A stretch of 64,000 nucleotides of DNA from JACQRW01 sp964371935. GTDB lineage: Bacteria; Patescibacteriota; Minisyncoccia; Sungbacterales; HO2-52-23. The stretch is taken from assembly GCA_964371935.1 (NCBI GenBank), contig CAYJOT010000001.1, positions 1 through 64,000 of the forward strand. Reading direction: 5' to 3'. A model generated the notes under the pieces. That model saw nothing but the letters and a program-made list of their open reading frames with translations. It ran no database searches and was not told where the DNA came from. The position numbers were made by a program, and so were the translations under genes. Below, in pieces: positions 14,838 through 23,591 of this stretch; positions within the stretch are counted from its first letter, which is position 1; each line of letters starts with the position of its first letter.

Positions 14838-17800
14838 ATGAAATTCACCCATCTCCATGTCCACTCCCATTATAGCCTGCTTGACGGTTTGTCAAAAATC
14901 GACGAGCTGGTAAACCGCGCGGCGGAACTGGGCATGGACTCGCTGGCACTCACCGATCACGGCAATATGTATGGGGCTATCGAGTTTTATCAGAAATGCA
15001 AGAAAGCCGGAATCAAGCCTATTATCGGATGCGAGATGTACATTGCCGCCGGAAATATGCGGGACAAAAACCCGGGCGTGGATGACAAGCGGTATCATCT
15101 GACCGTGCTTGCCTCCTCGACCCAAGGATACCAAAATCTCATCAAGCTTGCGTCTGCCGCGCATCTCGAAGGTTTTTATTACAAGCCGCGCGTGGACAAA
15201 GATCTCCTTGCCAAATACTCGGCGGGACTTATCGCGCTCTCCGGCTGTCCGGCAAGCGAGATTTCGCGGGCGCTGCAATATAAAAAACCGGTCATTGCCG
15301 AAAAGCTTGTTCGTGAATACCAGGACATCTTTGGCAAAGAAAATTTCTATCTCGAGGTTCAGCCGCATAAGACCGCGGATCAGCCGCTTGTGAATGCGGG
15401 ATTGATCGCGCTCGCCCCAAAAGTTGGCGCCGAACTGGTTGCCACCAACGATATTCATTACACGCGAGCTGATGATGCGGACGCGCAGGATATTCTGGTT
15501 TCGGTACAGACCGGAAACCGAGTCCATGACGAAGACCGACTCACTATGAAAGGCACGGATCTCTCGATGCGCTCAGGCAGCGAGATGGCATTACTTTTTC
15601 CGGACACGCCCGAGGCGATTGCAAATACGGTTGAGATCGCGGATCGCGTGCACATTGACATAGAGCTTGGCAAAACCCACCTGCCGCATTTTGACGTGCC
15701 AAAGCAATACGATCCGGACTCATATCTAAAAGAGCTTTGCGAGCGGGGTGTTTTGCGACGCTACCAAATTCCTGTATCGGAACTTGAAGCGCGCCCTGAG
15801 TATGCACAACTCAAAGACCGGCTCGCCTACGAGCTTCGCGTGATTAAGGAAACGGGATTTGCGTCGTACTTTTTGATCGTGCAGGATTTTGTGAACTGGG
15901 CAAAAGAGCACCATATCGTAGTGGGTCCGGGGCGCGGATCCGCGGCCGGATCCCTCGTTTCTTACCTTCTTAATATTATAAACATTGATCCGCTCAAGTA
16001 TAATCTCCTCTTTGAGCGTTTCTTAAATCCGGAGCGCATCTCCATGCCCGATATTGATATTGATTTTGCCGATACGCGGCGCGACGAGGTGATTGAGTAT
16101 GTTGCGCAAAAATACGGGCGCGACCACGTGGCGCAGATCATCACGTTCGGCACCATGGCGGCGCGCGCGGCAATCCGCGATACGGGCCGGGCGCTTGGCA
16201 TTGCGTACGGCTTCTGCGACCAGCTTGCCAAACTCATCCCGTTCAACCCGACACAAGGCACGAAAGTCGGCTGGCTCAAAAAATCGCTCGAAACCGTAGG
16301 CGAACTCAAAGGCCTCTACGAGCGCGACCCTGAAGTGAAACGGCTGATTGACGCCGCCATCAAATTAGAGGGCGTTGCGCGCCATGCATCCACGCACGCA
16401 TGCGGCGTCGTGATGTCGCCCCGTCCACTGCAGGAATACGTGCCGCTGCAGCTTGCCACCAAGCACGGCGAGAAGAAAAATGGCGCCAGAGAAAATCAGA
16501 TTGTTGTCACACAATATGATATGAAAGCAGTCGCAGATCTCGGTTTGTTGCAAATGGATTTTCTCGGTCTCCGCAACTTGAGCATTATTGAGCATGCCTT
16601 GCGCCTGATCGAGCAAACTCACGGCACCCGAATCGCCATTGAAGATATCGCGCTCGACGATCCGGCCGTCTTCAGATTGTTTCAACGCGGAGAAACAACC
16701 GGCCTGTTCCAGTTTGAGTCGGGTGGGATGCGCCGCTATCTGAAAGAGCTGAAGCCCACCGAGCTTGAAGATTTGATCGCCATGGTGGCGCTGTACCGCC
16801 CCGGACCTATGGAGTTGATCCCTTCCTACATCAAGCGCAAGCAAAAACTTGAGCGCGTGGAGTATCTGCATCCGAAACTCGCGCCCATCCTGGGCAACAC
16901 CTACGGTATCGGCGTGTACCAAGAACAGATGATGCAGATCACCCGCGACCTGGCAGGGTTCAACCTGTCAGAGGCCGACACCATGCGCCGTGCCATCGGC
17001 AAAAAAATAAAATCACTCCTCGACGAGCAGGGCGAGAAGCTTATTCGCGGCATGATCAAAAACGGCATTGACGAGCGCACCGCCAAGGCGATCTGGGAAC
17101 TCTTTCCGCCGTTCGCGCGCTACGGCTTCAACCGGTCGCATGCGGCATGCTACGCGCTCATCGCCTACCAAACCGGCTGGCTCAAGGCGCATTACCCAAC
17201 CGAGTTCATGACCGCGACGCTTGCCGCCGAAAGCACCGATGTCGAGAAGATCGCATTTTTTGTGGAGGAGGCGCACACCATGGGTATCGAAGTCCTTGGC
17301 CCCTACGTCAACGAGAGCTTTGCAAGCTTTGCCATGGTCGCGGACAAAAAAATCCGCTTTGGCCTCGGCGCCATCAAAAATGTCGGGTCAAATATCGTTG
17401 ATGCGATCATTACCGAGCGCGAAGCCCGCGGCCGCTTCTCTTCCCTTACCGATTTTGCCGAGCGCGTAAAGCACAAAGATTTCAACAAAAAGTCGCTTGA
17501 GTCGCTCATCAAGTGCGGGGCGCTGGACGAGCTTGGCGAGCGCAACCAACTCCTTGCTAATCTCGAGACCATACTCGAATTCAATCGCGAGACGCAAAAA
17601 GCCCAGAGCGGAGGTCAGGCAAGTTTATTCAGCATGGCACCTGAAGTGCAACTGGCATCCTTTCGCCTCAAACCCGCGGACCCGGCGGAAAAGCGCGACC
17701 GGCTACAGTGGGAACGCGAACTTCTCGGACTGTATGTAAGCGAACACCCGTTTCAGGATTATGCCGAAAAATTTAAATCGAAAAACGTGATAGCGCTCAA

Positions 17801-18071
17801 AGATCTCACGGCCAATATGCGCAATCAGAAAGTTTTCGTCGGCGGTTTGGTCAGCGGCATCCAAAAAATAGTTACCAAGTCCGGAGAGCCAATGTTATTC
17901 GTCAAACTGGAAGACATAGCCGGCAGGACCGAGATACTGGTGTTTCCCAAGACACTCGCAAAAAACCCAGCGGTCTGGCAGGAAGAAAAAATACTCCTCG
18001 TCCGCGGCCGGGTCTCGGACAAAGACGGCGCCCCGAAGATACTATGCGAGGATGCAGTGGAAATGATTTAA
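14838..18071 (+). CDS. dnaE: DNA polymerase III alpha subunit
   Basis: The replicative polymerase, 1077 residues. The N-terminal PHP domain begins FTHLHVHSHYSLLDG; the palm carries PDIDIDF (residues 404-410) with two catalytic aspartates; the helix-hairpin-helix region and a C-terminal OB-fold (VFVGGLVSGIQKIVTKSGEPM) follow. I start at ATG 14838 with GAAAGG six bases upstream; ATG 14826 is an alternative. It is transcribed away from rnhB. The length is near the lower end of the DnaE1 family. Confidence 0.97.
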   Translation: MKFTHLHVHSHYSLLDGLSKIDELVNRAAELGMDSLALTDHGNMYGAIEFYQKCKKAGIKPIIGCEMYIAAGNMRDKNPGVDDKRYHLTVLASSTQGYQNLIKLASAAHLEGFYYKPRVDKDLLAKYSAGLIALSGCPASEISRALQYKKPVIAEKLVREYQDIFGKENFYLEVQPHKTADQPLVNAGLIALAPKVGAELVATNDIHYTRADDADAQDILVSVQTGNRVHDEDRLTMKGTDLSMRSGSEMALLFPDTPEAIANTVEIADRVHIDIELGKTHLPHFDVPKQYDPDSYLKELCERGVLRRYQIPVSELEARPEYAQLKDRLAYELRVIKETGFASYFLIVQDFVNWAKEHHIVVGPGRGSAAGSLVSYLLNIINIDPLKYNLLFERFLNPERISMPDIDIDFADTRRDEVIEYVAQKYGRDHVAQIITFGTMAARAAIRDTGRALGIAYGFCDQLAKLIPFNPTQGTKVGWLKKSLETVGELKGLYERDPEVKRLIDAAIKLEGVARHASTHACGVVMSPRPLQEYVPLQLATKHGEKKNGARENQIVVTQYDMKAVADLGLLQMDFLGLRNLSIIEHALRLIEQTHGTRIAIEDIALDDPAVFRLFQRGETTGLFQFESGGMRRYLKELKPTELEDLIAMVALYRPGPMELIPSYIKRKQKLERVEYLHPKLAPILGNTYGIGVYQEQMMQITRDLAGFNLSEADTMRRAIGKKIKSLLDEQGEKLIRGMIKNGIDERTAKAIWELFPPFARYGFNRSHAACYALIAYQTGWLKAHYPTEFMTATLAAESTDVEKIAFFVEEAHTMGIEVLGPYVNESFASFAMVADKKIRFGLGAIKNVGSNIVDAIITEREARGRFSSLTDFAERVKHKDFNKKSLESLIKCGALDELGERNQLLANLETILEFNRETQKAQSGGQASLFSMAPEVQLASFRLKPADPAEKRDRLQWERELLGLYVSEHPFQDYAEKFKSKNVIALKDLTANMRNQKVFVGGLVSGIQKIVTKSGEPMLFVKLEDIAGRTEILVFPKTLAKNPAVWQEEKILLVRGRVSDKDGAPKILCEDAVEMI

Positions 18072-18102
18072 CTTCACGGAAACCTATTTGCCATGCTCAA
18101 TA

Positions 18103-18152
18103 TATTTTATTATACTATGTTTGCCGATCGGTCAACATAGTGATATAAAATA
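18103..18152. repeat. CGATCG palindrome D (upstream flank of PaaX/Cas2-like gene 2)
   Basis: A 50-bp palindrome centred on CGATCG (18125-18130). The 22-nt arms begin TATTTTAT and share CTATGTT; five positions differ. The right half is close to copies A and E (ATAGTGATATAAA). It ends 11 bp before the gene's ATG and contains its promoter. Confidence 0.8.
18121..18149 (+). promoter_or_regulatory. Promoter of PaaX/Cas2-like gene 2, inside palindrome D
   Basis: TTGCCG (18121-18126) and TATAAA (18144-18149) are spaced by 17 bp; the spacer is the palindrome centre. The start would fall near 18156, only 8 bases before the ATG. A protein bound to the palindrome would shut the promoter. Confidence 0.55.
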
Positions 18153-18163
18153 ATTTTAAATTT

Positions 18164-18718
18164 ATGAAATATGGTGCCCTAACAAAAGCCATTCTTGAGC
18201 GCCTTGCTGAATCAGGCAAGGGCATGATTGAGACGCTCCTGTCCCCGCAGCACCCGAAGGCAAAATTTACTCGGACCGTATTGAGTGCTTATGATACACG
18301 TTACTCTTCTCATCCTGCGGCAAAACATGCCCTCTCCGCCACGCTGTGCCGCCTGAAAAAACAAGGACTGGTTGCAAGCACCGGACCGAAAAAGAAGACG
18401 GAATGGACAATTACCAAAGAGGGTAGAAAATTCTTAAAACACCCCCCACTCCATACAACGAGTAGCGCATATGAACTTCCTCCCGAAGACAATATCATTC
18501 GCCTCGTTACTTTCGATATTCCGGAAAAAGAGAAAAGGAAGCGCCGATGGCTTCGGGCCGAACTACTCTCATGTGGTTTTAGTCCTCTTCACAAAAGCGT
18601 GTTTACCGGAAAGCGGCCTCTGCCGGACGGCTTTATAAAAAATATTGACCGGCTCGGTTTGAACAAGTACACCCATATCATCGGCATTGAAAAATCAGGC
18701 ACTCTTGGCCAAAGATAG
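18164..18718 (+). CDS. PaaX/Cas2-like protein 2 (winged helix plus Cas2-fold domain)
   Basis: The 184-residue protein is homologous to the 5650-6198 product: N-terminal winged helix (residues 5-90, WTITKEGRKFL wing) and C-terminal Cas2/PaaX-like fold with IIRLVTFDIPEKEK (Asp118), RAELLSCGFSPLHKSVFTG and a final strand HIIGIEKSG. It sits between palindromes D (11 bp upstream) and E (18 bp downstream), a palindrome-gene-palindrome unit of about 680 bp. The flanking genes dnaE and the HAD remnant are unrelated, and no CRISPR or cas genes are present. PaaX is a repressor family and Cas2 a nuclease-fold family; which role applies is open. Confidence 0.78.
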   Translation: MKYGALTKAILERLAESGKGMIETLLSPQHPKAKFTRTVLSAYDTRYSSHPAAKHALSATLCRLKKQGLVASTGPKKKTEWTITKEGRKFLKHPPLHTTSSAYELPPEDNIIRLVTFDIPEKEKRKRRWLRAELLSCGFSPLHKSVFTGKRPLPDGFIKNIDRLGLNKYTHIIGIEKSGTLGQR

Positions 18719-18736
18719 CCGGTACAATCGGGTATA

Positions 18737-18782
18737 TTTTATATCACTGTTCTGACCGATCGAACAAGATAGTGATAGAAAT
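18737..18782. repeat. CGATCG palindrome E (downstream flank of PaaX/Cas2-like gene 2)
   Basis: A 46-bp palindrome centred on CGATCG (18757-18762), nearly the same as copy A (TATATCACTxTTxTGAC on the left, AACAAGATAGTGATA on the right). The following 220 bp (18783-19003) show no gene or structure. Confidence 0.82.
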
Positions 18783-19003
18783 CCCTTTGCTGGTCTCCTG
18801 TCGATTGTACACAACCAAAACTGCTGCATGTCTCTTGCGCGCAAGAACGGCCACGTGCCATTGACACCATGATCGAGTATTTACTACTATACCCTCATAC
18901 GTATGAAAATAAGCAGAAGCCAAACAACGACCACTACGACCGACATAAGACCCTCTGATTCGAGGTAGTGGTTTTGTTAGGAGAATAATAAAACAAACCC
19001 CCA

Positions 19004-19034
19004 CAACCCTCGACTCGGGGGTTGTTTCTTTTTT
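19004..19034 (+). terminator. Rho-independent terminator
   Basis: A hairpin CAACCCTC/GGGGGTTG (19004-19024, one T·G pair) is followed by TTTCTTTTTT. It would end transcripts from the PaaX/Cas2-like gene. It abuts the ATG of the HAD gene remnant (19035), so it could also act as an attenuator. Confidence 0.65.
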
Positions 19035-19579
19035 ATGGATAAAGTTTTTACTAACATCTTCTTTGATTTTGACAGCACTCTCATACGAGGTGAGGGTTTG
19101 GATTTGCTTGGCGACTTGCGTGGTGTGGGAAAAAAGTACGAAAGATGACTGAGTCGGCAATGAATGGCGTAGTTCCAATGGAACTGGTCTTTAAGCAAAA
19201 GGTTGACCTTATCGCTCCCACATTATCCGATGTACACAAAATAAGTATGCAATGCGCGGACTTGTTGGTGGAAGATGCGAAGGGAATTGTTGGCGCCTTT
19301 CATGCACTCGGCAAGAAAGTATACGTTCTCTCTTCAAACTTTCACCACATTATTGACCCAGTTGCGGCAATCCTTGCCATACCGCAAGAGCGAATTATTG
19401 CGAATGATCTCTACTTTGACAAGGCGGGAAATTATCACGGCTTTAATCATGTCTCTCCTTTATGTTGCGGTTCCGGGAAAGCCGTCATGCTTCAGAAATA
19501 CGCTAAGAGCGGAGAACGCTGCGTGTTTATAGGAGACGGGAGTACCGATCTTTATGATACTTACCCCGGCCGAGATTAA
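19035..19579 (+). pseudogene. HAD-family phosphatase (SerB-like), frameshifted
   Basis: The first frame (19035-19148) gives NIFFDFDSTLIRGEGLDLL, the HAD motif I of phosphoserine-phosphatase-like enzymes, and stops at a TGA. The next frame (from about 19145) continues with MTESAMNGVVPMEL, motif II (VLSSNF) and motif IV (FIGDGSTDLYD), then stops early at 19579. Loss of one A in a run of A's near 19138-19143 would explain the break. The end also looks shortened. It is therefore called a broken gene. Confidence 0.75.
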
Positions 19580-19746
19580 CCAGTTGGGTAAAATTGGATT
19601 AAGGAGTCCTACAACCTCGTCTTAAGAGACTTTCGCCTTCTCAAAATGGGCGCGAAGCCACACCTGCGGGCAAGGAGTCTCTGTTATCTTGGCTTCGACG
19701 TGAAGTTGAACAGTGTATACATGCACGACCTCCTGCGATTCGTGAT

Positions 19747-20118
19747 TTGTTTCGGATAGTTAACCGGGCATGGACGAGTTCGGATATGCCTCGCGTATAC
19801 GCGCCAGAAACTATTCGCGCCGCTCGCTTCATTGTGGATAACTTCAGAGACCACACGGAAAAAGAGGAGTCGCGCGATTGGCTCGCCTTTGCCTTTGAAC
19901 TTGAGGCGTGTCTCAGTTGTATCGAATACTCATGGCCACTCAATGTCACAAGTTACGGCGTGTATAAAGGATGCTGGGTTGAAGTCGGCAGATTGCCGAT
20001 TGCAAAAATCCAGAGTACGGAACTCGTAGTTGTGAAGCGAGTGCTTGCCGAACTGATGAACATCAGAACCAAAGGCTTCGCGCCGATCATCGTGAATGAG
20101 TGCGGAGATTCTCACTGA
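19747..20118 (+). CDS. Hypothetical protein
   Basis: The frame from TTG 19747 (or ATG 19786) gives 110-123 residues with no family I recognise; it is open upstream of 19747 to about 19650, so the true start is unclear. The sequence is mixed alpha/beta (ETIRAARFIVDNFRD, ESRDWLAFAFELEACLS, KRVLAELMNIRTKG). It lies between the HAD remnant and thrS. It may itself be the remnant of a longer gene. Confidence 0.4.
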   Translation: MFRIVNRAWTSSDMPRVYAPETIRAARFIVDNFRDHTEKEESRDWLAFAFELEACLSCIEYSWPLNVTSYGVYKGCWVEVGRLPIAKIQSTELVVVKRVLAELMNIRTKGFAPIIVNECGDSH

Positions 20119-20125
20119 CGTAGAC

Positions 20126-20257
20126 ATGCGGCAGATATTGGCGATTGAAGTTTTGCCCCATGTTGGATATTATCACCCCGTCACGTACTTACCGGTGCTT
20201 CTTCTTCCCGAATACTCCTGCGGTGCAGTCATGAAAGCGATGTATGATCGACGGTAG
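20126..20257 (+). CDS. Possible 43-residue ORF before thrS
   Basis: ATG 20126 opens 43 codons (MRQILAIEVLPHVGYY...) ending at TAG 20257, just before the thrS leader hairpin. There is no Shine-Dalgarno sequence and no family match. It could be the displaced 3' part of the upstream hypothetical gene. Confidence 0.22.
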   Translation: MRQILAIEVLPHVGYYHPVTYLPVLLLPEYSCGAVMKAMYDRR

Positions 20258-20278
20258 TCCTTCCCTGACAGTCAGTAC

Positions 20279-20320
20279 GGCTCGCTGAGATTATATCAAC
20301 GCGAGCCCTCCCTTTTTATT
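20279..20320 (+). terminator. Rho-independent terminator or attenuator upstream of thrS
   Basis: Perfect arms GGCTCGC/GCGAGCC (20279-20285 and 20301-20307) enclose a 15-base loop and are followed by CTCCCTTTTTATT. It lies 25 bp before the thrS ATG, so it either ends upstream transcripts or attenuates thrS. Confidence 0.6.
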
Positions 20321-20344
20321 ATTAATTATGATAAGGTTAAAAAT

Positions 20345-22069
20345 ATGAAAAATCTTGAACATATTCGCCATTCGTTGGCACATTTGCTTGCGGCATCGGT
20401 ACTGGAGTTGTGGCCCAATACGAAGCATGCGATAGGACCGGCGATTGCGGACGGGTTTTATTTTGATTTTGAGTTTGGGCAGCCGCTTTTGGAAAGCGAT
20501 TTAGCGAAAATTGAGGCAAAGATGCGGGAATTGCTGCCTACGTGGGAGAAATTCGAGCGCAGAGAAATGAGTAGAGAAGACGCAGAGGAATTCTACAAAG
20601 ATAATCCTTACAAACGCGAGCTTATTGATGAGTTTGAACAAAAGGGAGAAGTAATCACTTTCTATAAATCCGGGCTGTATCAAGATCTCTGCCGCGGAGG
20701 GCATGTGGGGGATATTAAAGATATTGATCTGGATGCGTTCAAGCTTACCCGGATTGCGGGCGCGTATTGGCGCGGCAGTGAAAAAAAACCCATGCTCACG
20801 CGGATCTACGGGCTGGCGTTTTCGACTAAAGAAGAACTGGAGCAGCATCTTGCACTGATGGAAGAAGCGAAAAAACGAGATCATAAAAAACTCGGGCCAG
20901 AGCTTGATTTGTTTACCTTTTCCGAATTGGTCGGGCCGGGACTGCCGCTCTGGACCCCAAAAGGAGCGCTTTTGCGCGATATACTCGACAATTTAGTCTG
21001 GAAACTCCGCAAGCAAAAGGGATATGAGCGCGTAGATATTCCGCACATCGCCAAAAAAGATTTGTACGAAACCAGCGGGCACTGGGATAAGTTTAAGGAC
21101 GATCTTTTTAGAATCACTACGCGCGAGGGGCACTTGTTTGCCATGAAGCCCATGAATTGTCCGCACCACGCGCAGATTTATGCCCGAAAACAGTGGAGCT
21201 ATCGCGAACTTCCGCAGCGCTACGCAAGCACCACCAAAGTATACCGCGATGAGCAATCCGGCGAACTGGCCGGGCTTTCGCGCGTGCTTTCCATTACGCA
21301 GGACGATGCGCATGTTTTTTGCCGCCAGGGCCAGATTAAAGAAGAAATGGGAAAGATATGGGATATTATTACCATGTTCTATAACCAGATCGGGTTTACT
21401 CTTGATATACGCCTTTCCTTGCGCGATCCCAAAGAGCCGGAAAAATATCTTGGCAGTCCCGCAGTTTGGGAAGCCGCGGAACAAATACTCCGCGAACTCG
21501 TAAAAGAAAAAGGCGCAGTCGCTATTGAAGCGCCCGGCGAAGCCGCATTTTATGGACCGAAGATCGACTTCATGGCGCATGACTCGCTCCGGCGCGAATG
21601 GCAGGTTGCGACCATTCAGCTCGATATGAATCAGCCGGAGCGGTTTGATCTCTACTGCATTGACGAGAGCGGCAAAAAAGAACGCATAGTCATGATACAC
21701 GCCGCGATCATGGGATCAATCGAGCGGTTTCTCTCCATCCTTATCGAGCACTATGCGGGCGTGTTTCCCTTTTGGCTGGCGCCGGTGCAGGTTGCAATTT
21801 TGCCGGTGAGCGAAAAATTTCAGGAGTACGCAGAATCAATTTTGCAAAACTTGCACGAGCATGATATCCGCGCGGAACTTGACGCATCCAACGAAACGCT
21901 CGGCAAAAAAATCCGGGCGGCCGAACTGCAAAAAATCCCCTACCTGCTTGTTATCGGCCAGCGCGAACAGGAATCGTACACTGTTTCGGTGCGCGAGCGC
22001 GGCATTGGCGATTTGGGCGCAATGACTGTAGATGAGTTCCTCGCCGTATGCGACAACGCCAAAAATTGA
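20345..22069 (+). CDS. thrS: Threonyl-tRNA synthetase, without the N-terminal TGS domain
   Basis: The 574-residue enzyme charges tRNA-Thr. It begins directly at the editing domain (HSLAHLLA supplies the HxxxH site) and lacks the TGS domain that opens most bacterial ThrRS of about 640 residues. The class II core is present (MNCPHHAQIY with a zinc-binding His/Cys, RVLSITQDDAHVFC, FYGPKIDFMAHDSLRREWQ), as is the C-terminal anticodon-binding domain (PVQVAILPVSEKFQEYA). The last 22 bp overlap miaA. Confidence 0.96.
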   Translation: MKNLEHIRHSLAHLLAASVLELWPNTKHAIGPAIADGFYFDFEFGQPLLESDLAKIEAKMRELLPTWEKFERREMSREDAEEFYKDNPYKRELIDEFEQKGEVITFYKSGLYQDLCRGGHVGDIKDIDLDAFKLTRIAGAYWRGSEKKPMLTRIYGLAFSTKEELEQHLALMEEAKKRDHKKLGPELDLFTFSELVGPGLPLWTPKGALLRDILDNLVWKLRKQKGYERVDIPHIAKKDLYETSGHWDKFKDDLFRITTREGHLFAMKPMNCPHHAQIYARKQWSYRELPQRYASTTKVYRDEQSGELAGLSRVLSITQDDAHVFCRQGQIKEEMGKIWDIITMFYNQIGFTLDIRLSLRDPKEPEKYLGSPAVWEAAEQILRELVKEKGAVAIEAPGEAAFYGPKIDFMAHDSLRREWQVATIQLDMNQPERFDLYCIDESGKKERIVMIHAAIMGSIERFLSILIEHYAGVFPFWLAPVQVAILPVSEKFQEYAESILQNLHEHDIRAELDASNETLGKKIRAAELQKIPYLLVIGQREQESYTVSVRERGIGDLGAMTVDEFLAVCDNAKN

Positions 22070-22956
22070 TCGTGATTGTAGGCCCTACGGCTTCAGGCAA
22101 GTCGGAACTGGCAATTAAGATTGCCAAGAAATATAATGGTGAAATTATTTCGGCAGACTCCCGGCAAGTGTATCGCGGACTGGATATTGGCACGGCAAAA
22201 GTGAATGGTAAGTGGAAAGATGGAATATTTACCTATAAAAAAATTCCTCACCACTGCATCGACTTCGTATCCCCGGCAAAAACATATAGCGTTGCCGAGT
22301 TTGAGCAGCACGCAGCGCAAGCGATTCGAGATATCGCGCAGCGCGGGAAAATTCCCATTGTTGCCGGCGGAACCGGTCTGTGGGTTGATGCGCTCATCTA
22401 TGGCTGGTGCCTGCCGCGCATAGCGCCGGACATCAAATTACGCGCACGACTCGAGAAAAAAACCGCGGCGCAGCTCTTGTCCATACTCAAACGGCTTGAC
22501 CAGAGGCGCGCCGAGACTATTGAACAAAAAAATCCGCGGCGGCTTATCCGCGCGATCGAAATCGCGCGGGCGCTCGGATCAGTGCCGGAACTAAAAAAAC
22601 GCGCCATATACGATACGCGTATAATCGGGCTCAACCCGACTGCTTTGATATTGGAAAAACGAATCCGCAATCGCAGCCGGCGCATGATCCGCGAGGGATT
22701 CATCTCCGAGATTAAAAAACTGCGCGACATTAACATCAGCAAAAAACGAATCCGTGAATTCGGCTTTGAATACCGCGCCGGACTTGAGTATCTGGACGGC
22801 ACGCTTTCCCAGGCCGGACTGCTTGAGCGCATCACGGTCCAGACCCGCCAATATGCCAAACGCCAGATGACGTGGTTCAAGCGCAATCCCGACATAATCT
22901 GGAATCCGTCGGCACGCGAGATAGAGACGGGGCTCACACACTTCACGTCATCATGA
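22048..22956 (+). CDS. miaA: tRNA dimethylallyltransferase
   Basis: MiaA adds a dimethylallyl group to A37 of tRNAs that read codons starting with U. The P-loop GPTASGKSELA, the ISADSRQVYRGLDIGTAK block and VAGGTGLWVDALI are typical. It starts inside the end of thrS, so the two are coupled. Its last codons and stop lie in a dispersed repeat (22947-23009), so the C-terminus was reshaped by that repeat. Confidence 0.95.
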   Translation: MRQRQKLIVIVGPTASGKSELAIKIAKKYNGEIISADSRQVYRGLDIGTAKVNGKWKDGIFTYKKIPHHCIDFVSPAKTYSVAEFEQHAAQAIRDIAQRGKIPIVAGGTGLWVDALIYGWCLPRIAPDIKLRARLEKKTAAQLLSILKRLDQRRAETIEQKNPRRLIRAIEIARALGSVPELKKRAIYDTRIIGLNPTALILEKRIRNRSRRMIREGFISEIKKLRDINISKKRIREFGFEYRAGLEYLDGTLSQAGLLERITVQTRQYAKRQMTWFKRNPDIIWNPSAREIETGLTHFTSS

Positions 22957-23009
22957 ACGCAGTGAAGGATCTCTAGATTCTTCTCCGCCAACTGGCGGAT
23001 CAGAATGAC
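22947..23009. repeat. Dispersed GTCATC...GAATGAC repeat, copy 1
   Basis: The segment has the framework GTCATCaTGAACGCAGTGAAGGATCTC ... AGATTCTTC...CAGAATGAC (here shown in short parts), with TCCGCCAACTGGCGGA nested in its right half. Copies 2 and 3 lie at 38819-38884 and 52057-52124. Its ends are complementary, so it can fold into a long hairpin. Confidence 0.75.
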
Positions 23010-23023
23010 TAAGGGGGCGGTCA

Positions 23024-23386
23024 TTACTGTATCCTGTTCAGCCACCCCAAAAGCCACTTCCAGAATCCCTGCCCGGTCTGCTCCACCTGTTTTTGCATAT
23101 CGCCTGCCTTTTGGGTGAGCACCACCACGACCTGTTCCCCGGGAAGCTTCAGATTAAGCCGTTCGCGCGCCTGCTGCTCGATCGCTCCCGGAGTCTGCAA
23201 ATGCTCGAGATATGCTTCAAGCTCGCGCTTCCTTTGCGTCAGGTGCTCAATCTTCCGTTGATTTGCCATTGACTCGCGATACAACGCAAGGGCCTGTTTA
23301 GCCAGGTACAACGAAGCATAGGCAACGGCAATCGCGACAATGAGCAAAAAAATATGGAACAGGAGCGAATTTTTAATCCATTTCAT
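23024..23386 (-). CDS. FtsB/DivIC-like septum formation initiator
   Basis: A 120-residue protein with one N-terminal membrane helix (FHIFLLIVAIAVAYASLYLA), a coiled coil (RESMANQRKIEHLTQRKRELEAYLEHLQ) and the short motif ARERLNLKLPGE that marks the FtsB/DivIC family. These bitopic proteins join the divisome. I start at ATG 23386 (MKWIKN). Confidence 0.8.
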   Translation of the reverse strand: MKWIKNSLLFHIFLLIVAIAVAYASLYLAKQALALYRESMANQRKIEHLTQRKRELEAYLEHLQTPGAIEQQARERLNLKLPGEQVVVVLTQKAGDMQKQVEQTGQGFWKWLLGWLNRIQ

Positions 23387-23489
23387 AACGACATCATACC
23401 AAAAAATAATACCAAAAACAATAATTGACAAAAGCGCAAAAAATATGCTACCTTGGTTAGCAGTACCGATTTTTCTACCGTATCAAATT

Positions 23490-23591
23490 ATGTTTCGTAA
23501 TCGCAAAAAACTTAATATCATCTGGATCGGGATCTCGGTCTTGGCCGTCTTGGCCATGGTCGCCTCGCTCTTTGTGCCGTTTCTGCTCTAG
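23490..23591 (+). CDS. 33-residue single-helix membrane protein
   Basis: MFRNRKKLNIIW is a positively charged N-terminus followed by one hydrophobic helix (VLAVLAMVASLFVPFLL). The charge pattern is that of a real bitopic mini-protein. A TTGACA box lies at 23425-23430, though the -10 is weak. It converges with lepA, overlapping its stop by 4 bp. Function unknown. Confidence 0.5.
   Translation: MFRNRKKLNIIWIGISVLAVLAMVASLFVPFLL

Noticed and set aside
18164..18718. CRISPR-associated Cas2 and a CRISPR array
   Set aside because: The protein has a Cas2-like fold signature, but there is a winged-helix domain in front, no cas1 or other cas gene, and no repeat-spacer array anywhere in the window.
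23425..23452. TTGACA box as a promoter for the 33-residue ORF
   Set aside because: The -35 is perfect, but at 17-18 bp only CTACCT/TACCTT is found, too weak to call.
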